Shown piece after piece: positions 10,231 to 20,452 of a stretch of 64,000 bases of DNA (positions within the stretch are counted from its first letter, which is position 1; each line of letters starts with the position of its first letter). Source of the DNA: an uncultured Pelagibacteraceae bacterium (GTDB taxonomy: Bacteria; Pseudomonadota; Alphaproteobacteria; Pelagibacterales; Pelagibacteraceae). The stretch is from the NCBI GenBank assembly GCA_902622245.1, contig CACNPC010000001.1, positions 248,001-312,000 of the forward strand, in the 5' to 3' direction. The notes beneath the pieces were generated by a model. The model saw only the letters and a list, made by a program, of their open reading frames with translations, ran no database searches and was not told the origin of the DNA. Position numbers and translations under genes: made by a program.

Positions 10231-11211
10231 ATGAAAAATATCATCAATTTTATTATTAAAGAGGATGATAATAACAAGAGAGTAGACACAATATTAGCAA
10301 ATCATGATAAGAGTTTAAGTAGATCTAGAGTAAAAAATTTAATATTAGATAGTAAATTAAAAATTAACGAGAAAATTATACAAGACCCTTCAATTAAAAC
10401 TAAATTAAATGACAAAATTGAGCTTGAAATTGTTGAACCTAAGAAACAAAGCTTAAAACCTTATAATTTTAAATTAAACATAATTCACGAAGATGAAGAT
10501 TTAATTGTGATTGACAAACCATCTGGAATTTCAATGCATCCTGGTGCTGGTAATTATGATAATACGATAGTTAATGCGTTAATGAATTATGATAGCAAAA
10601 ATTTATCTGATATTGGAGATGAACTGAGACCTGGTATAGTTCATAGAATTGATAAAGATACTTCTGGATTAATTGTAATAGCAAAAAATAACTCAACTCA
10701 TGAAAAATTATCTCTTCAATTCTCTGAACATTCTATAACTAGAGTTTATCTAACTTTAATTTGGGGAAAATTAAGGCCTCAAAAAGGAACAATTGAAACA
10801 TTCATAACCAGAAGTTCGAAAAATAGACAGATCATGGAAGTATCATCAACCAAAGGCAAAAAAGCAATTACACATTATGAAACATTAGAGCTTTTTGAGA
10901 ATGATAATGTTCCAACTTTTAGTTTTATACAATGTAAATTAGAAACTGGGAGAACTCATCAAATAAGAGTTCATATGTCATACAAAGGTAACAATATTCT
11001 TGGAGATAAAAAATATAAAAAAAAATTTAAAAAATTAAAAAATATTGATGAAGATCTTAATAATAAAATTTCCAATCTTGAGAGACAATTTTTACATGCA
11101 AAACAGCTAGGTTTTGAGCATCCAAGGACAGGGGAAAGATTAGAATTTTCATCAAATATCCCAAACGAATTAAATGATATCTTAAAAAAACTAAGAAAAT
11201 TAAGTAAATAA
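10231..11211 (+). CDS. rluD: Large-subunit rRNA pseudouridine synthase (RluD family)
   Basis: RluA/RluD-family pseudouridine synthase, in E. coli modifying helix 69 of 23S rRNA. The 326-residue protein begins with an S4 RNA-binding domain (about residues 15-65) and then a catalytic domain with LIVIDKPSGISMHPGAG and the hallmark HRIDKDTSGL at 138-147, in which Asp141 is the catalytic residue. The C-terminal KLETGRTHQIRVHM motif is intact. The short insertion KKYKKKFKKLKNID is Lys-rich, as usual in this genome. RluD rather than RluC is favoured by the S4 domain and by its position before rpoH, common in alphaproteobacteria. Confidence 0.9.
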   Translation: MKNIINFIIKEDDNNKRVDTILANHDKSLSRSRVKNLILDSKLKINEKIIQDPSIKTKLNDKIELEIVEPKKQSLKPYNFKLNIIHEDEDLIVIDKPSGISMHPGAGNYDNTIVNALMNYDSKNLSDIGDELRPGIVHRIDKDTSGLIVIAKNNSTHEKLSLQFSEHSITRVYLTLIWGKLRPQKGTIETFITRSSKNRQIMEVSSTKGKKAITHYETLELFENDNVPTFSFIQCKLETGRTHQIRVHMSYKGNNILGDKKYKKKFKKLKNIDEDLNNKISNLERQFLHAKQLGFEHPRTGERLEFSSNIPNELNDILKKLRKLSK

Positions 11212-11254
11212 AACGATTGTAAAAAAAAATTTCTCTATTACATAAATACTTCCT

Positions 11255-12145
11255 ATGAGTAATAATACATACAATTTGCCTACTCTTTCAAATGAAGGTG
11301 GTTTAGCTGCATATCTAGCTCAGATAAAAAAATTTCCTATGCTAGATGCTGAAGAAGAATATATGCTCGCTAAAAACTGGCAAACTACAGGAAATGTTAA
11401 ATCAGCTGAAAAACTCGTTACAAGTCATCTTAGACTAGTTGCTAAAATAGCAATGGGGTACAAAGGTTATGGTTTGCCTCTTAATGAAATGATTTCAGAA
11501 GGTAACGTAGGTTTAATGCAAGCTGTTAAAAAATTTGAACCAGAAAAAGGTTTTAGACTTGCAACTTATGCGATGTGGTGGATTAAAGCTTCAATTCAAG
11601 AATATATTCTAAGATCATGGAGCTTAGTAAAAATTGGAACCACAACAGCTCAGAAAAAGCTTTTTTTCAACTTGAAGAAGTTAAAAAATCAAATTGCACC
11701 TAGAACTGAGGGTGACTTACGTGATGAACACGTAAAAGATATAGCAAACAGATTAGATGTTAGTGAACAAGAAGTTGTATCTATGAATAGAAGGCTTTCA
11801 GGAAAAGAGCAGTCATTAAATGCACCTATTGGAGAAGATGGTGATGAATGGCAAGATTGGGTTGTAGACAATGAAATGGATCAAGAACTTAAATTTGCAC
11901 AAAATGAAGAAATGGAACAACGAAAAGATCTTCTTCAAGATTCTATTAAAATTTTAAATGAAAGAGAAAAAGAAATACTTTACTCGAGAAGATTAACAGA
12001 TGATCCAATAACTTTAGAAGATTTAAGTAAAAAATTCAAAATAAGTAGAGAGAGAATAAGGCAAATTGAAAATAAAGCATTTGAAAAACTTCAAAAACAT
12101 ATGCTGAACTCTGCTAAATCAAAAAATTTGTTACCAGCTAATTAA
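11255..12145 (+). CDS. rpoH: RNA polymerase heat-shock sigma factor (sigma-32)
   Basis: Alternative sigma factor directing RNA polymerase to heat-shock promoters. The 296-residue protein has region 2 (GNVGLMQAVKKFEPEKGFRL through TYAMWWIKASIQEYILRSW, about 83-122), the diagnostic RpoH box QKKLFFNLKK at 133-142, and region 4.2 ISRERIRQIENKAFEKLQ near the C-terminus. Standard rluD-rpoH order. It ends 5 bases from the convergent stop of the outer-membrane protein gene, and no hairpin terminator is evident in between. The 43-base leader (11212-11254) contains an A-tract but no clear promoter. Confidence 0.96.
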   Translation: MSNNTYNLPTLSNEGGLAAYLAQIKKFPMLDAEEEYMLAKNWQTTGNVKSAEKLVTSHLRLVAKIAMGYKGYGLPLNEMISEGNVGLMQAVKKFEPEKGFRLATYAMWWIKASIQEYILRSWSLVKIGTTTAQKKLFFNLKKLKNQIAPRTEGDLRDEHVKDIANRLDVSEQEVVSMNRRLSGKEQSLNAPIGEDGDEWQDWVVDNEMDQELKFAQNEEMEQRKDLLQDSIKILNEREKEILYSRRLTDDPITLEDLSKKFKISRERIRQIENKAFEKLQKHMLNSAKSKNLLPAN

Positions 12146-12150
12146 GCTTA

Positions 12151-13956
12151 TTAAAATTCTTTTCTAATATTTGCAGTTAAACTGGTATTAAATGCTTCGT
12201 TATCATTTCTATAATGATCGACCATGAAACTTATATTTAAACCATCTTCCAACGCAGCCCCTAATCCAAGGGTTAGTTTTGCATGTGATGTATTTTGATC
12301 AGATATTGCATTAGCATAAATAGTTGAAGAATCATTCACATAATAAGCTTCTGATAGTGAATTTATTGTTTTATTTTTACCAATTTCAAACTGTATTAAA
12401 GGAGTAATAAATCCTTGATCTATCTCTAATATATTTGAAAAATTAAATCCAAAAGATAATGACGAACTTTTTATATTTTGATCATTGTAATTAATTGAAT
12501 CACCATCGCCACTTTCAATATAATCGTCTAATATAGTAAAACCTAAATCTATCCTAGAATAGTAATTTAAGTTTTTATTTTCTTTTTGTTCTAATGGTTC
12601 GTACAAGTAAGTGAAACTTCCAAATAATTGTTTTCCATCTCTTAAGCCTTTATTATTTCCTCCAGATACTTTTCTATTGATATCGATTTCTGTTTCTCCA
12701 AATCCAATGGCAGCCTCAAAATATCGATTTTCAAAAAATTGGTTGCTTCCATAGATTAATAAAGATTTTGCTGTTGCATCCATATATGCATCATTACTTC
12801 CAATTTGAGTTTCTTGCTCAGATTGATTTAATGCCAAACCTATAGTTTTTAGATCTGTAATTTTTTTATCAAATCCTAACGTAAAACCCTTGGTGCTAAG
12901 ATCCTGACCTAAGTCTTTACCTTTGTTGTTTATTCTACCAAAAGAAAGGTTGCCTTCACTCCAAAAAGCAAATTTTCTCTCCTTTTTTTCATATTTTATT
13001 AAGTTAGTTGTTAAAGCATCAACTATTTTGTTTGCGTATGGGTCATTAAAATTTAATGCTATTTTATTTCTTGAAGTGTTACTATTTTGAATTGGTCTTA
13101 TAAAATTTAAGCGGCTATTTACTCTATTTAATGACTGAGTCATTGATTGAATTGAGGCTGTTGTTTGATTTTTTACTAAAGTTTTTACAGTATCGTCAAA
13201 AATTTGACCTTTTGCAGTAGTAAAATTTATAGTTGTTGTGTTTGAAATACCAGCATAAGAGTTTCCAACTGCATCATCAAATGCGGTTGAATCTATTTTT
13301 ACATGATAGGATGTGTCATTTTCTAAGTCAGATGACGGATTAATAGTAATTTCAGTTGTTCCACTTCCAGATAGTAATGATCCTGTTACATCAATCTCTA
13401 TCGCTTCGCCTGTTGATGTATTTATTATATCAATATTTCCACTTTCGGCATCTACAGCTTCATTAAATGTAAGAACTATATTTGATGATATGCTAACATT
13501 AGATGCATCATCAGATGGCGAAGAAGATGTTAAAGTAGGATTATTATTATCTACTGTTTTAAAATTTAATTCTGTTTTACTTGAAATACCATCAAAATTA
13601 TTAAATGCTGCACTATCTACTAAGATATAATATTCAGTATCCTCATCTAAATTTGATGATAAAGCAAATGTAGCTGTAACTGTTGCTGGAGCGGACAAAC
13701 TCATAGCTAAAAACATTCCATTAGTTGAAAAAGTTTCAACAGTGCTGTCATCTGATGTTTTTTTTAAAATTACATTTCCGTTATTTGCTGTTACAGACCC
13801 TGATGCTAGCCACACGAGATCTATTCCAGTATTCACTGTAATCTGTGTTGCATTATCTGCAGGAGTAGTTGATGATAAATCAACAGCGTATACATGCTTA
13901 GAGTTGATTAAAATAACACAAAAAATAATAAATATATGAATATATTTATTGATCAT
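12151..13956 (-). CDS. Predicted outer-membrane protein: two Ig-like (SbsA/Big_5) domains plus autotransporter-like beta-barrel
   Basis: 601-residue exported protein not recognised as a named gene. An apparent Sec signal peptide ends near residue 24 (VYA before VDLSS). Two tandem repeats follow, about 27-132 and 134-247, each opening with a TTPADNA/SSPSDDA motif and containing VDSAAF/IDSTAF and FKT/FTT strands, typical of bacterial SbsA Ig-like (Big_5) domains. From about 325 to 601 alternating polar/hydrophobic strands and a terminal aromatic (NIRKEF) suggest an outer-membrane barrel of autotransporter type. The middle segment (about 250-320) is Asn/Gln/Thr rich. It is the only clearly surface-exposed protein in the core half. 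Role unknown: adhesion, or display of the Ig domains, is inference. Confidence 0.75.
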   Translation of the reverse strand: MINKYIHIFIIFCVILINSKHVYAVDLSSTTPADNATQITVNTGIDLVWLASGSVTANNGNVILKKTSDDSTVETFSTNGMFLAMSLSAPATVTATFALSSNLDEDTEYYILVDSAAFNNFDGISSKTELNFKTVDNNNPTLTSSSPSDDASNVSISSNIVLTFNEAVDAESGNIDIINTSTGEAIEIDVTGSLLSGSGTTEITINPSSDLENDTSYHVKIDSTAFDDAVGNSYAGISNTTTINFTTAKGQIFDDTVKTLVKNQTTASIQSMTQSLNRVNSRLNFIRPIQNSNTSRNKIALNFNDPYANKIVDALTTNLIKYEKKERKFAFWSEGNLSFGRINNKGKDLGQDLSTKGFTLGFDKKITDLKTIGLALNQSEQETQIGSNDAYMDATAKSLLIYGSNQFFENRYFEAAIGFGETEIDINRKVSGGNNKGLRDGKQLFGSFTYLYEPLEQKENKNLNYYSRIDLGFTILDDYIESGDGDSINYNDQNIKSSSLSFGFNFSNILEIDQGFITPLIQFEIGKNKTINSLSEAYYVNDSSTIYANAISDQNTSHAKLTLGLGAALEDGLNISFMVDHYRNDNEAFNTSLTANIRKEF

Positions 13957-14004
13957 ATTAGTAGTATATGATGGATTTTATAGTTAATTAAATTAATTCT
14001 AATA

Positions 14005-15294
14005 TTAATTAAATGGATCTATTAAGAGAATGGTATCTTCTCTCTCTGGACTTGTTGAAATACTAGATATTTTTGTCTCAATGAAGTCTTCAACAGCTTT
14101 TACATAAATTTTTGCATTATTAGGTAAATCGTCAAATTTTTTAATACCTTGTGTTTTAGATTTCCAGCCTTTGAATGTTTTATATACGGGTTTGACATTT
14201 AATTGATCTTCAACGGCAGCAGGGAAATAATCTATTTCTTTGCCATTTAGTTCGTAAGCTACGCAAAGATTTATTTCATCAAGTTCATCTAATACATCTA
14301 ATTTTGTTAATGCTATACCATTGATGCCTGAAATCTTTATAGTTTGTCTAACTAGAACTCCATCAAACCAGCCACATCTTCTTTTTCTGCTTGTAACAGT
14401 TCCAAATTCATGTCCTTTTTCACCTAAATGATTACCAATGTCATCTGTCAATTCTGTTGGGAAAGGTCCTTCACCTACCCTAGTTGTGTATGCTTTTGTA
14501 ATTCCTAATACATAATTTATTGAGTTTGGACCACATCCAGATCCTGTTGCTGCTGAAGCTGCAACCGTATTGGATGAAGTTACATATGGATATGTTCCAT
14601 GATCAACATCAAGTAATATTCCTTGAGCTCCCTCGAATAATATTTTTTTATTTTCTGATTTAAATTGATCTATCTTTCTCCAAACAGGTGCAGAATATTT
14701 TAAAATATTTGGAGCTATTTTTAATAATTCTCCAATTAGTTTATCTTTTTCATATATTGGCTTACCCAATCCTTTTCGGATAGCATTATGATGTTCAAGT
14801 ACTAGTGATAATCGATTTTCTAGATTTTTTTTGGATGCAAGGTCCATTACTCTTATAGATCTTCGTCCTACTTTATCTTCATAAGCTGGGCCAATTCCTC
14901 TTCTTGTAGTACCAATTTTTGATTTACCAGCAGAGTCTTCTCTTATTTCATCCATTTCTTTATGAAATGGTAAAATTAGTGTGGCAGCCTCAGATAAAAT
15001 CAGATTATTTTCATTGATTTCTACAGCTTTAGATTTAGCTTCCTCGATTTCATCTAGCAACGCCCATGGATCTACCACAACTCCATTTCCTATAATAGAA
15101 ATTTTATTTTTTCTGACAATCCCAGATGGTAACAATCTCAGTTTATAAGTAACACCATCTATGACTAGGGTATGACCAGCATTATGTCCTCCCTGGAATC
15201 TTACAACTACGTCTGCTTCGCTTGATAACCAATCAACTATCTTACCTTTTCCTTCATCTCCCCACTGCGATCCAACAACAACTACATTATTCAT
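14005..15294 (-). CDS. purA: Adenylosuccinate synthetase
   Basis: Joins IMP and aspartate with GTP hydrolysis, the first committed step to AMP. The 429-residue protein has GDEGKGK at 12-18 with Asp13, GGHNAGHT with His41, the IMP site region [14 protein letters not shown], and the switch-like [10 protein letters not shown]. All catalytic residues are present. It overlaps the end of thiD by 4 nt and ends the run folP-glmM-thiD-purA. The 48 bases to the next gene start (13957-14004) are very A/T-rich and hold no clear terminator. Confidence 0.97.
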   Translation of the reverse strand: MNNVVVVGSQWGDEGKGKIVDWLSSEADVVVRFQGGHNAGHTLVIDGVTYKLRLLPSGIVRKNKISIIGNGVVVDPWALLDEIEEAKSKAVEINENNLILSEAATLILPFHKEMDEIREDSAGKSKIGTTRRGIGPAYEDKVGRRSIRVMDLASKKNLENRLSLVLEHHNAIRKGLGKPIYEKDKLIGELLKIAPNILKYSAPVWRKIDQFKSENKKILFEGAQGILLDVDHGTYPYVTSSNTVAASAATGSGCGPNSINYVLGITKAYTTRVGEGPFPTELTDDIGNHLGEKGHEFGTVTSRKRRCGWFDGVLVRQTIKISGINGIALTKLDVLDELDEINLCVAYELNGKEIDYFPAAVEDQLNVKPVYKTFKGWKSKTQGIKKFDDLPNNAKIYVKAVEDFIETKISSISTSPEREDTILLIDPFN

Positions 15295-16103
15295 CTAAAT
15301 TTCTTTTTTATAGTAAAACTATTTAAATGGTTAATTGGTCCATTTCCTTTTCCAAAGTTTGGTCTTGTTTTAATGGCATTGTTTACATATCTAATACCTA
15401 ACTCACAAGATTTCTTTAGAGTTTTTCCACATCCATAATATGTTGCAATTGCACTTGATAATGTACATCCAGTTCCGTGAGTATTTTTTGTATCAATTTT
15501 TTTATTAACAAATATTGCAGTTTCTTTTTTATTTACAAAAATATCTTTTAATTTTTTAGAGCTTAAATGACCACCTTTAATTAAAACATTCTTAGCACCT
15601 AAATCTAATAATATTTTGGCAGCATTTTTCATATCTGTTATAGATTTAATTTTTATTTTTGTTAGTATTTCAGTTTCAGGAATATTTGGTGTTATTAAAT
15701 CAACTTTTTTTATTAGTTTTTTTTTCAATACTAAAATGGCTTTATTGTCTATAAGCTTGGTTCCACCTTTAGCCACCATAACAGGATCTAATATTATTTT
15801 TTTTAATTTTGATTTTTTTATTGATTTTAATACTGAATTTATAACCTCAGTAGAATGTAGCATTCCTATCTTTACTGAATCTGGCCTAATATCTTTTGAC
15901 GTAAATTCAATTTGATTAGAAATTTCTTTACTACTCATTGGTATTATAGACATTATACCAGTAGTATTCTGAGCTGTAATTGCTGTTATTGCAGTCATAG
16001 CGAAAGAGCCAAGAGAAGTAACTGATTTAATATCTGCTTGGATACCCGCTCCTCCAGAGGAGTCTGATCCTGCAATAATTAATATTTTAGATTTGATTTT
16101 CAA
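15291..16103 (-). CDS. thiD: Hydroxymethylpyrimidine/phosphomethylpyrimidine kinase
   Basis: Phosphorylates HMP and HMP-P to HMP-PP for thiamine phosphate synthesis. The 270-residue ribokinase-fold protein has [16 protein letters not shown] starting at 12 and the anion-hole motif [13 protein letters not shown] with its catalytic Cys near the C-terminus. SAR11 cells are known to lack thiC and to depend on external HMP, so ThiD is the entry point of scavenged pyrimidine. The partner ThiE-like gene lies at 35133. It is sandwiched between glmM and purA with a 1-base gap and a 4-nt overlap. Confidence 0.94.
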   Translation of the reverse strand: MKIKSKILIIAGSDSSGGAGIQADIKSVTSLGSFAMTAITAITAQNTTGIMSIIPMSSKEISNQIEFTSKDIRPDSVKIGMLHSTEVINSVLKSIKKSKLKKIILDPVMVAKGGTKLIDNKAILVLKKKLIKKVDLITPNIPETEILTKIKIKSITDMKNAAKILLDLGAKNVLIKGGHLSSKKLKDIFVNKKETAIFVNKKIDTKNTHGTGCTLSSAIATYYGCGKTLKKSCELGIRYVNNAIKTRPNFGKGNGPINHLNSFTIKKKFR

Positions 16104-16104
16104 T

Positions 16105-17436
16105 TTACCGAATAGATTTTTTAATTATGTTAACACACATTTTATTTAAATTTGTATCCTCTGACTCGCTCATAATTCTTATTTTTGGTTCAGTACCAGA
16201 TTTTCTAACTAAAATTCTACCTCTGTTTTTAATTATTTTATTTGCTTCGTTAATTGCTTTTTTGCATTTTGGCGAATAAATAATTGATTTATCTTTAACC
16301 TCTATATTTTCTAATATTTGAGGGGTGGGTTTAAATTTGTTAAAAAGCTCACTTGCTTTTTTTGTTTTTCTTAAAGAGAAAAGGATTTCTAGTGCGACTA
16401 ATAAACCATCTCCAGTTGTCGCAAACTTTCCAAGAATAATATGACCAGACTGTTCCCCCCCTAAATTAAATTTATTTTTTTTCATTTTTTCTTTTACATA
16501 TCTATCTCCCACATCTGATCTTAAAAATTTAATACCATTGTTTTTAAAAAAATTTTCTAAACCATAATTTGACATTAATGTACCAATGACGCCTCCTTTT
16601 AAAATTTTTTTTCTTTTCCATCTCTCACCTAACATTGCAAGAATTTTATCTCCATCAATAATCTTTCCTTTTTCATCACAGACAATTATTCTGTCAGCAT
16701 CTCCATCCAATGAAATACCTATATGAGCTTTATTTTTTTTTGTAATTTGACAAATTTTACTTGGGTAAGTAGATCCAGATTTAAGATTTATATTTAAACC
16801 ATTGGGAGATGTGCCAGTGTCATATACTTTAGCACCTAATGATTTAAATAAATCAGGTCCAGCTTTATAACCGGCACCGTTGGCACAGTCTAAAGCAATT
16901 TTAATACCTTTTAAACTGAAAGAGGATGGAAAATTTTGTTTTAAAATTTTTATATAATTTTCATTAGCATCCTCTAATCTTTTAACTCTCCCTAATTCTA
17001 TTGGTTTTGATAGATTTTTAGTAATCTTTGAATCAATTAGCTTTTCAATTTTCTTCTCAATTTTATCAGATAATTTAAGTCCATCAGGTCCAAATAACTT
17101 TAATCCATTGTCGTGATATGGATTATGAGATGCAGTAATCATTATACCCATATTAGCTCTCATTTTTTTTGTTAGCATCGCTAAACCATTTGTTGGTAGA
17201 GGTCCCAAAGTATAAATATGCATTCCTGCTGATGCCAATCCAGATACTAAAGCTGGTTCAAGCGTATATCCTGATAATCTAGTGTCTTTTGCAATAATTG
17301 CTGTTTGTTTACTTTTTTTTAAATTTTTAAAGTATGTTCCCGCTGCTAAGCCAAATTTGAAAAACATTTCTCCATTTATCTTAGATCCATTAACTTTTCC
17401 TCTAATTCCATCTGTTCCAAAATATTTTTTAATCAT
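16105..17436 (-). CDS. glmM: Phosphoglucosamine mutase
   Basis: Interconverts glucosamine 6-phosphate and glucosamine 1-phosphate on the way to UDP-GlcNAc for peptidoglycan and LPS. The 443-residue protein has the phosphoserine loop TASHNPYHDNG with Ser103, the metal loop DGDADR, the sugar loop GGEQSGH and the C-terminal phosphate loop RKSGTEPKIR. Complete and of normal length. Order ftsH-folP-glmM is conserved in proteobacteria and supports GlmM over other phosphohexomutases. Confidence 0.96.
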   Translation of the reverse strand: MIKKYFGTDGIRGKVNGSKINGEMFFKFGLAAGTYFKNLKKSKQTAIIAKDTRLSGYTLEPALVSGLASAGMHIYTLGPLPTNGLAMLTKKMRANMGIMITASHNPYHDNGLKLFGPDGLKLSDKIEKKIEKLIDSKITKNLSKPIELGRVKRLEDANENYIKILKQNFPSSFSLKGIKIALDCANGAGYKAGPDLFKSLGAKVYDTGTSPNGLNINLKSGSTYPSKICQITKKNKAHIGISLDGDADRIIVCDEKGKIIDGDKILAMLGERWKRKKILKGGVIGTLMSNYGLENFFKNNGIKFLRSDVGDRYVKEKMKKNKFNLGGEQSGHIILGKFATTGDGLLVALEILFSLRKTKKASELFNKFKPTPQILENIEVKDKSIIYSPKCKKAINEANKIIKNRGRILVRKSGTEPKIRIMSESEDTNLNKMCVNIIKKSIR

Positions 17437-17438
17437 TT

Positions 17439-18488
17439 TTAGTTTTGTAATTCTTTAAATACTTTAAATGCTTGATTAATTTCTTTAATATCATGAACCC
17501 TGAGAATTTGAACTCCTTGAAGGTATGCTTGAATGCATGAGGATACAGTTCCACCAATCCTTTCTTTAGTGTCATTTTCACTTGAAATATCCTTAATAAA
17601 ACTTTTCCTAGACAATCCCAACATTACAGGAAGGCCTAATGAATGAAAAATAGAAATATTCTTTAAAAGAGTAATATTATGTTTCAAATTTTTTCCAAAT
17701 CCAATACCTGGATCTAATATAATATTATTATGCTTAATACCTTCGGTTCTTAAGTATTTTAATTTATTTTCAAAGAAATCATAAATATCAAGCAATACAT
17801 TATTGTACGATGGTTTTAATTGCATATTTTTTGGTGTTCCTTTCATGTGATGAATAACAAAAGGTTTTTTCGTTTTTTTTAAATAATTTATAGTCTCAGG
17901 ATCATAACTTAGTCCAGACACATCATTTATAAGATCTACTTTTATTTTGGAAGCTTTATCCATAACAAAACTTTTTCTAGTATCTAATGAAACAAAAGTT
18001 TTTTTATTTTTTAAAATTTTTAAAATAATCTTTATTCTATCCCATTCTTTTCTAGGATTAATATCTTTTGCACCTGGTCTTGTAGACTCTCCTCCAACGT
18101 CTATTATCTTTGCGCCATTTGATAATAAATTATTTACATGTTTTAACGCTAAATTATTTTTATTATATTTACCACCATCTGAGAAACTATCTGGAGTTAA
18201 ATTAACTATGCCCATCAAAATAGGGATATCGGATAAATTTATTTTTTTAAAAATTTTCTTTTTTTTTATATTTTTTAAATCTCTATAAACTTTTTTTTTT
18301 AATTTAGTTGAAAGTTTACTAATATCTTTAATATTGATTATTTTGTTTTTTTTTCTGTCAATGATTTCTAATTTATCAAAGGAAATATGATTGTAACCAT
18401 TGAGAGGAATAGATTTTTTTTTTTTAATGTATGTTTTTGATGTTGTTCCGTAATAAAAATTACACGCTCTAGTGTAATATTTATTCAT
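17439..18488 (-). CDS. folP: Dihydropteroate synthase
   Basis: Condenses p-aminobenzoate with dihydropterin pyrophosphate in folate synthesis. The TIM-barrel core starts near residue 88 with ILMGIVNLTPDSFSDGG and shows VGGESTRPGA, FVSLDTRKS, DLINDVSG, LDPGIGFGKN, LGLSRKSF and the final LRVHD. The 349-residue length exceeds the usual about 280 because of a basic N-terminal extension of about 85 residues before the barrel; such extensions occur in other alphaproteobacterial FolP. It lies 6 bases from the ftsH stop and 2 from glmM. Confidence 0.95.
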   Translation of the reverse strand: MNKYYTRACNFYYGTTSKTYIKKKKSIPLNGYNHISFDKLEIIDRKKNKIINIKDISKLSTKLKKKVYRDLKNIKKKKIFKKINLSDIPILMGIVNLTPDSFSDGGKYNKNNLALKHVNNLLSNGAKIIDVGGESTRPGAKDINPRKEWDRIKIILKILKNKKTFVSLDTRKSFVMDKASKIKVDLINDVSGLSYDPETINYLKKTKKPFVIHHMKGTPKNMQLKPSYNNVLLDIYDFFENKLKYLRTEGIKHNNIILDPGIGFGKNLKHNITLLKNISIFHSLGLPVMLGLSRKSFIKDISSENDTKERIGGTVSSCIQAYLQGVQILRVHDIKEINQAFKVFKELQN

Positions 18489-18494
18489 TAATGT

Positions 18495-20387
18495 TTAGTG
18501 CACTATCTTTGGTTTTAGGCCCATTGAGCCAAGTGCTGAGCTTTGATCATCATCTTCAACTTTAAGATCTTCTTTGTTCTTAGGATATATATTTTTATTT
18601 ATTAAATCTTCAATTTCAGCACCTGTTAAAGTTTCATAAGTAAGTAAGGCTTTTGCTAGTTTATGCAGATCATCAATTTTTTCAGTCAATACTTTTCTTG
18701 CTCTCTCGTAACCCATATCAACAAATTTTCTAATTTCGCTATCAACTTTTCTAGCTGTTTCCTCAGACATATTTTGCTGTCTTGCAACAGACCTTCCTAA
18801 AAATACCTCTTCTTCATTTTCACCATAAGCAACTGGTCCCATCTCTTTACTTAGTCCAGCTCTCATAACCATAGCTCTTGCTCTTTTAGTAGCTTGTTCA
18901 ATATCGCTTGCAGCTCCTGTAGTTACTTTGTCATCTCCAAAAATTATTTCTTCCGCAACTCTTCCACCCATTGCTATAGCCATTTGTGCATGAAGTTGTT
19001 CTCTTGTTTGAGAGACTTCGTCTCTTTCAGGTAATTGCATAACCATTCCTAGAGCTCTTCCTCTTGGTATTATTGTTGCTTTATGTATAGGATAAGCAGC
19101 TTTTTCATTAATTGTTACAATTGCATGTCCAGCCTCATGATAAGCAGTTAATTTTTTCTCCTCTTCTGACATAACCATAGACCTTCTTTCAGATCCCATC
19201 ATCACTTTATCCTTAGCCTCCTCAAATTCTTGATATGTAACAATCCTTTTATTTTTTCTTGCAGCTAACAATGCAGCCTCGTTTACAAGGTTTGCTAAAT
19301 CTGCTCCAGAAAATCCTGGGGTTCCTCTAGCAACTGTTCTTAAATTAACATCAGGCGCCATCGATATTTTCTTTGCATGGACTTTTAAAATCTTTTCTCT
19401 CCCTATTAGATCTGGATTTGAAACAACAACTTGTCTATCAAATCTTCCTGGTCTTAAAAGAGCTGGATCTAATACATCTGGTCTATTAGTTGCAGCAATA
19501 ATGATTACACCTTCATTAGTATCGAAACCATCCATCTCAACTAATAGCTGGTTAAGAGTTTGCTCTCTTTCATCATTTCCACCACCAAGACCTGCACCCC
19601 TACTTCTTCCTACAGCATCAATCTCATCAATGAAAATTATACATGGAGAATGTTTTTTACCTTGTTCAAACATATCTCTAACTCTTGAAGCTCCAACACC
19701 AACAAACATTTCAACGAAATCTGATCCAGATATCGTAAAGAATGGAACTCCTGCTTCTCCAGCAATTGCTCTTGCTAATAATGTTTTTCCTGTACCAGGG
19801 GGACCCACTAATAAACATCCTCTAGGTATCTTGCCACCTAGCCTACTGAATTTTCTTGGATCTTTTAAAAATTCTACTACTTCTTCTACTTCTTCTTTAG
19901 CCTCTTCAACACCAGCAACATCATTAAAAGTCACTTTACCTTTTACTTCATTCATCATTTTTGCTTTCGATCTTCCAAAGCCCATGGCTCCACCTTTTCC
20001 TCCTTGCATTTGTCTCATAAAGAAAATCCATACTGCAATCAATAAAAGCATTGGGAACCATGAAAGAAGTATTCCTAATAATGAAGGCATTTTTTCCTCT
20101 AATGGACTAGCGGAGATGCTAACACCTTTATCACTCAACTTCTGAATTAAGTTCGGGTCCTCAGGTGCATAAGTGGTAAATTGGTTTCCATTTGATAATA
20201 CACCTTTTATATTTTTTCCTTGTATCTCTACTTTAACTACTCTTCCATTATCGACTTCTGTTAAGAATTCTGAGAAAATAATTTTATTTTTTTGAGAAAT
20301 CGAACCTTGTGGGTTCTTAAACATATTATAAAGACCAATCGTTAAAATAACGATTATTCCCCACATAGCTAAGTTTTTAAAATTCAT
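18495..20387 (-). CDS. ftsH: ATP-dependent zinc metalloprotease FtsH
   Basis: Membrane-anchored AAA+ protease that removes misfolded membrane proteins and regulators such as RpoH. The 630-residue protein has two transmembrane segments (about 6-22 and 103-124) around a periplasmic domain, Walker A GPPGTGKT at 195-202, Walker B IIFIDEID, the second region of homology RPGRFDRQ and the zinc motif HEAGH at 417-421. Upstream at 20425-20430 a perfect minus-strand TTGACA lies in the 65-base gap, but I see no good -10 at the right distance. Gene order tilS-ftsH-folP-glmM is the classical one. Confidence 0.97.
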   Translation of the reverse strand: MNFKNLAMWGIIVILTIGLYNMFKNPQGSISQKNKIIFSEFLTEVDNGRVVKVEIQGKNIKGVLSNGNQFTTYAPEDPNLIQKLSDKGVSISASPLEEKMPSLLGILLSWFPMLLLIAVWIFFMRQMQGGKGGAMGFGRSKAKMMNEVKGKVTFNDVAGVEEAKEEVEEVVEFLKDPRKFSRLGGKIPRGCLLVGPPGTGKTLLARAIAGEAGVPFFTISGSDFVEMFVGVGASRVRDMFEQGKKHSPCIIFIDEIDAVGRSRGAGLGGGNDEREQTLNQLLVEMDGFDTNEGVIIIAATNRPDVLDPALLRPGRFDRQVVVSNPDLIGREKILKVHAKKISMAPDVNLRTVARGTPGFSGADLANLVNEAALLAARKNKRIVTYQEFEEAKDKVMMGSERRSMVMSEEEKKLTAYHEAGHAIVTINEKAAYPIHKATIIPRGRALGMVMQLPERDEVSQTREQLHAQMAIAMGGRVAEEIIFGDDKVTTGAASDIEQATKRARAMVMRAGLSKEMGPVAYGENEEEVFLGRSVARQQNMSEETARKVDSEIRKFVDMGYERARKVLTEKIDDLHKLAKALLTYETLTGAEIEDLINKNIYPKNKEDLKVEDDDQSSALGSMGLKPKIVH

Positions 20388-20452
20388 AGAGACTTAAATT
20401 AAGAATTATTAGTAAATTAACAAGTGTCAATTTGATCATTTAACAAAAAAAA

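Noticed and set aside
13313-13630. 105-residue plus-strand ORF opposite the outer-membrane protein gene
   Set aside because: Antisense frame over the Ig-like repeats; no ribosome-binding site and no similarity recognised.
19501-20145. 214-residue plus-strand ORF opposite ftsH
   Set aside because: Complete shadow of the AAA domain of ftsH, which is well conserved; Pro/Ser-rich composition typical of antisense frames.
20388-20452. Full promoter for ftsH
   Set aside because: A perfect TTGACA is present at 20425-20430 but no hexamer at 16-18 bases resembles a -10, so it is mentioned only with ftsH.
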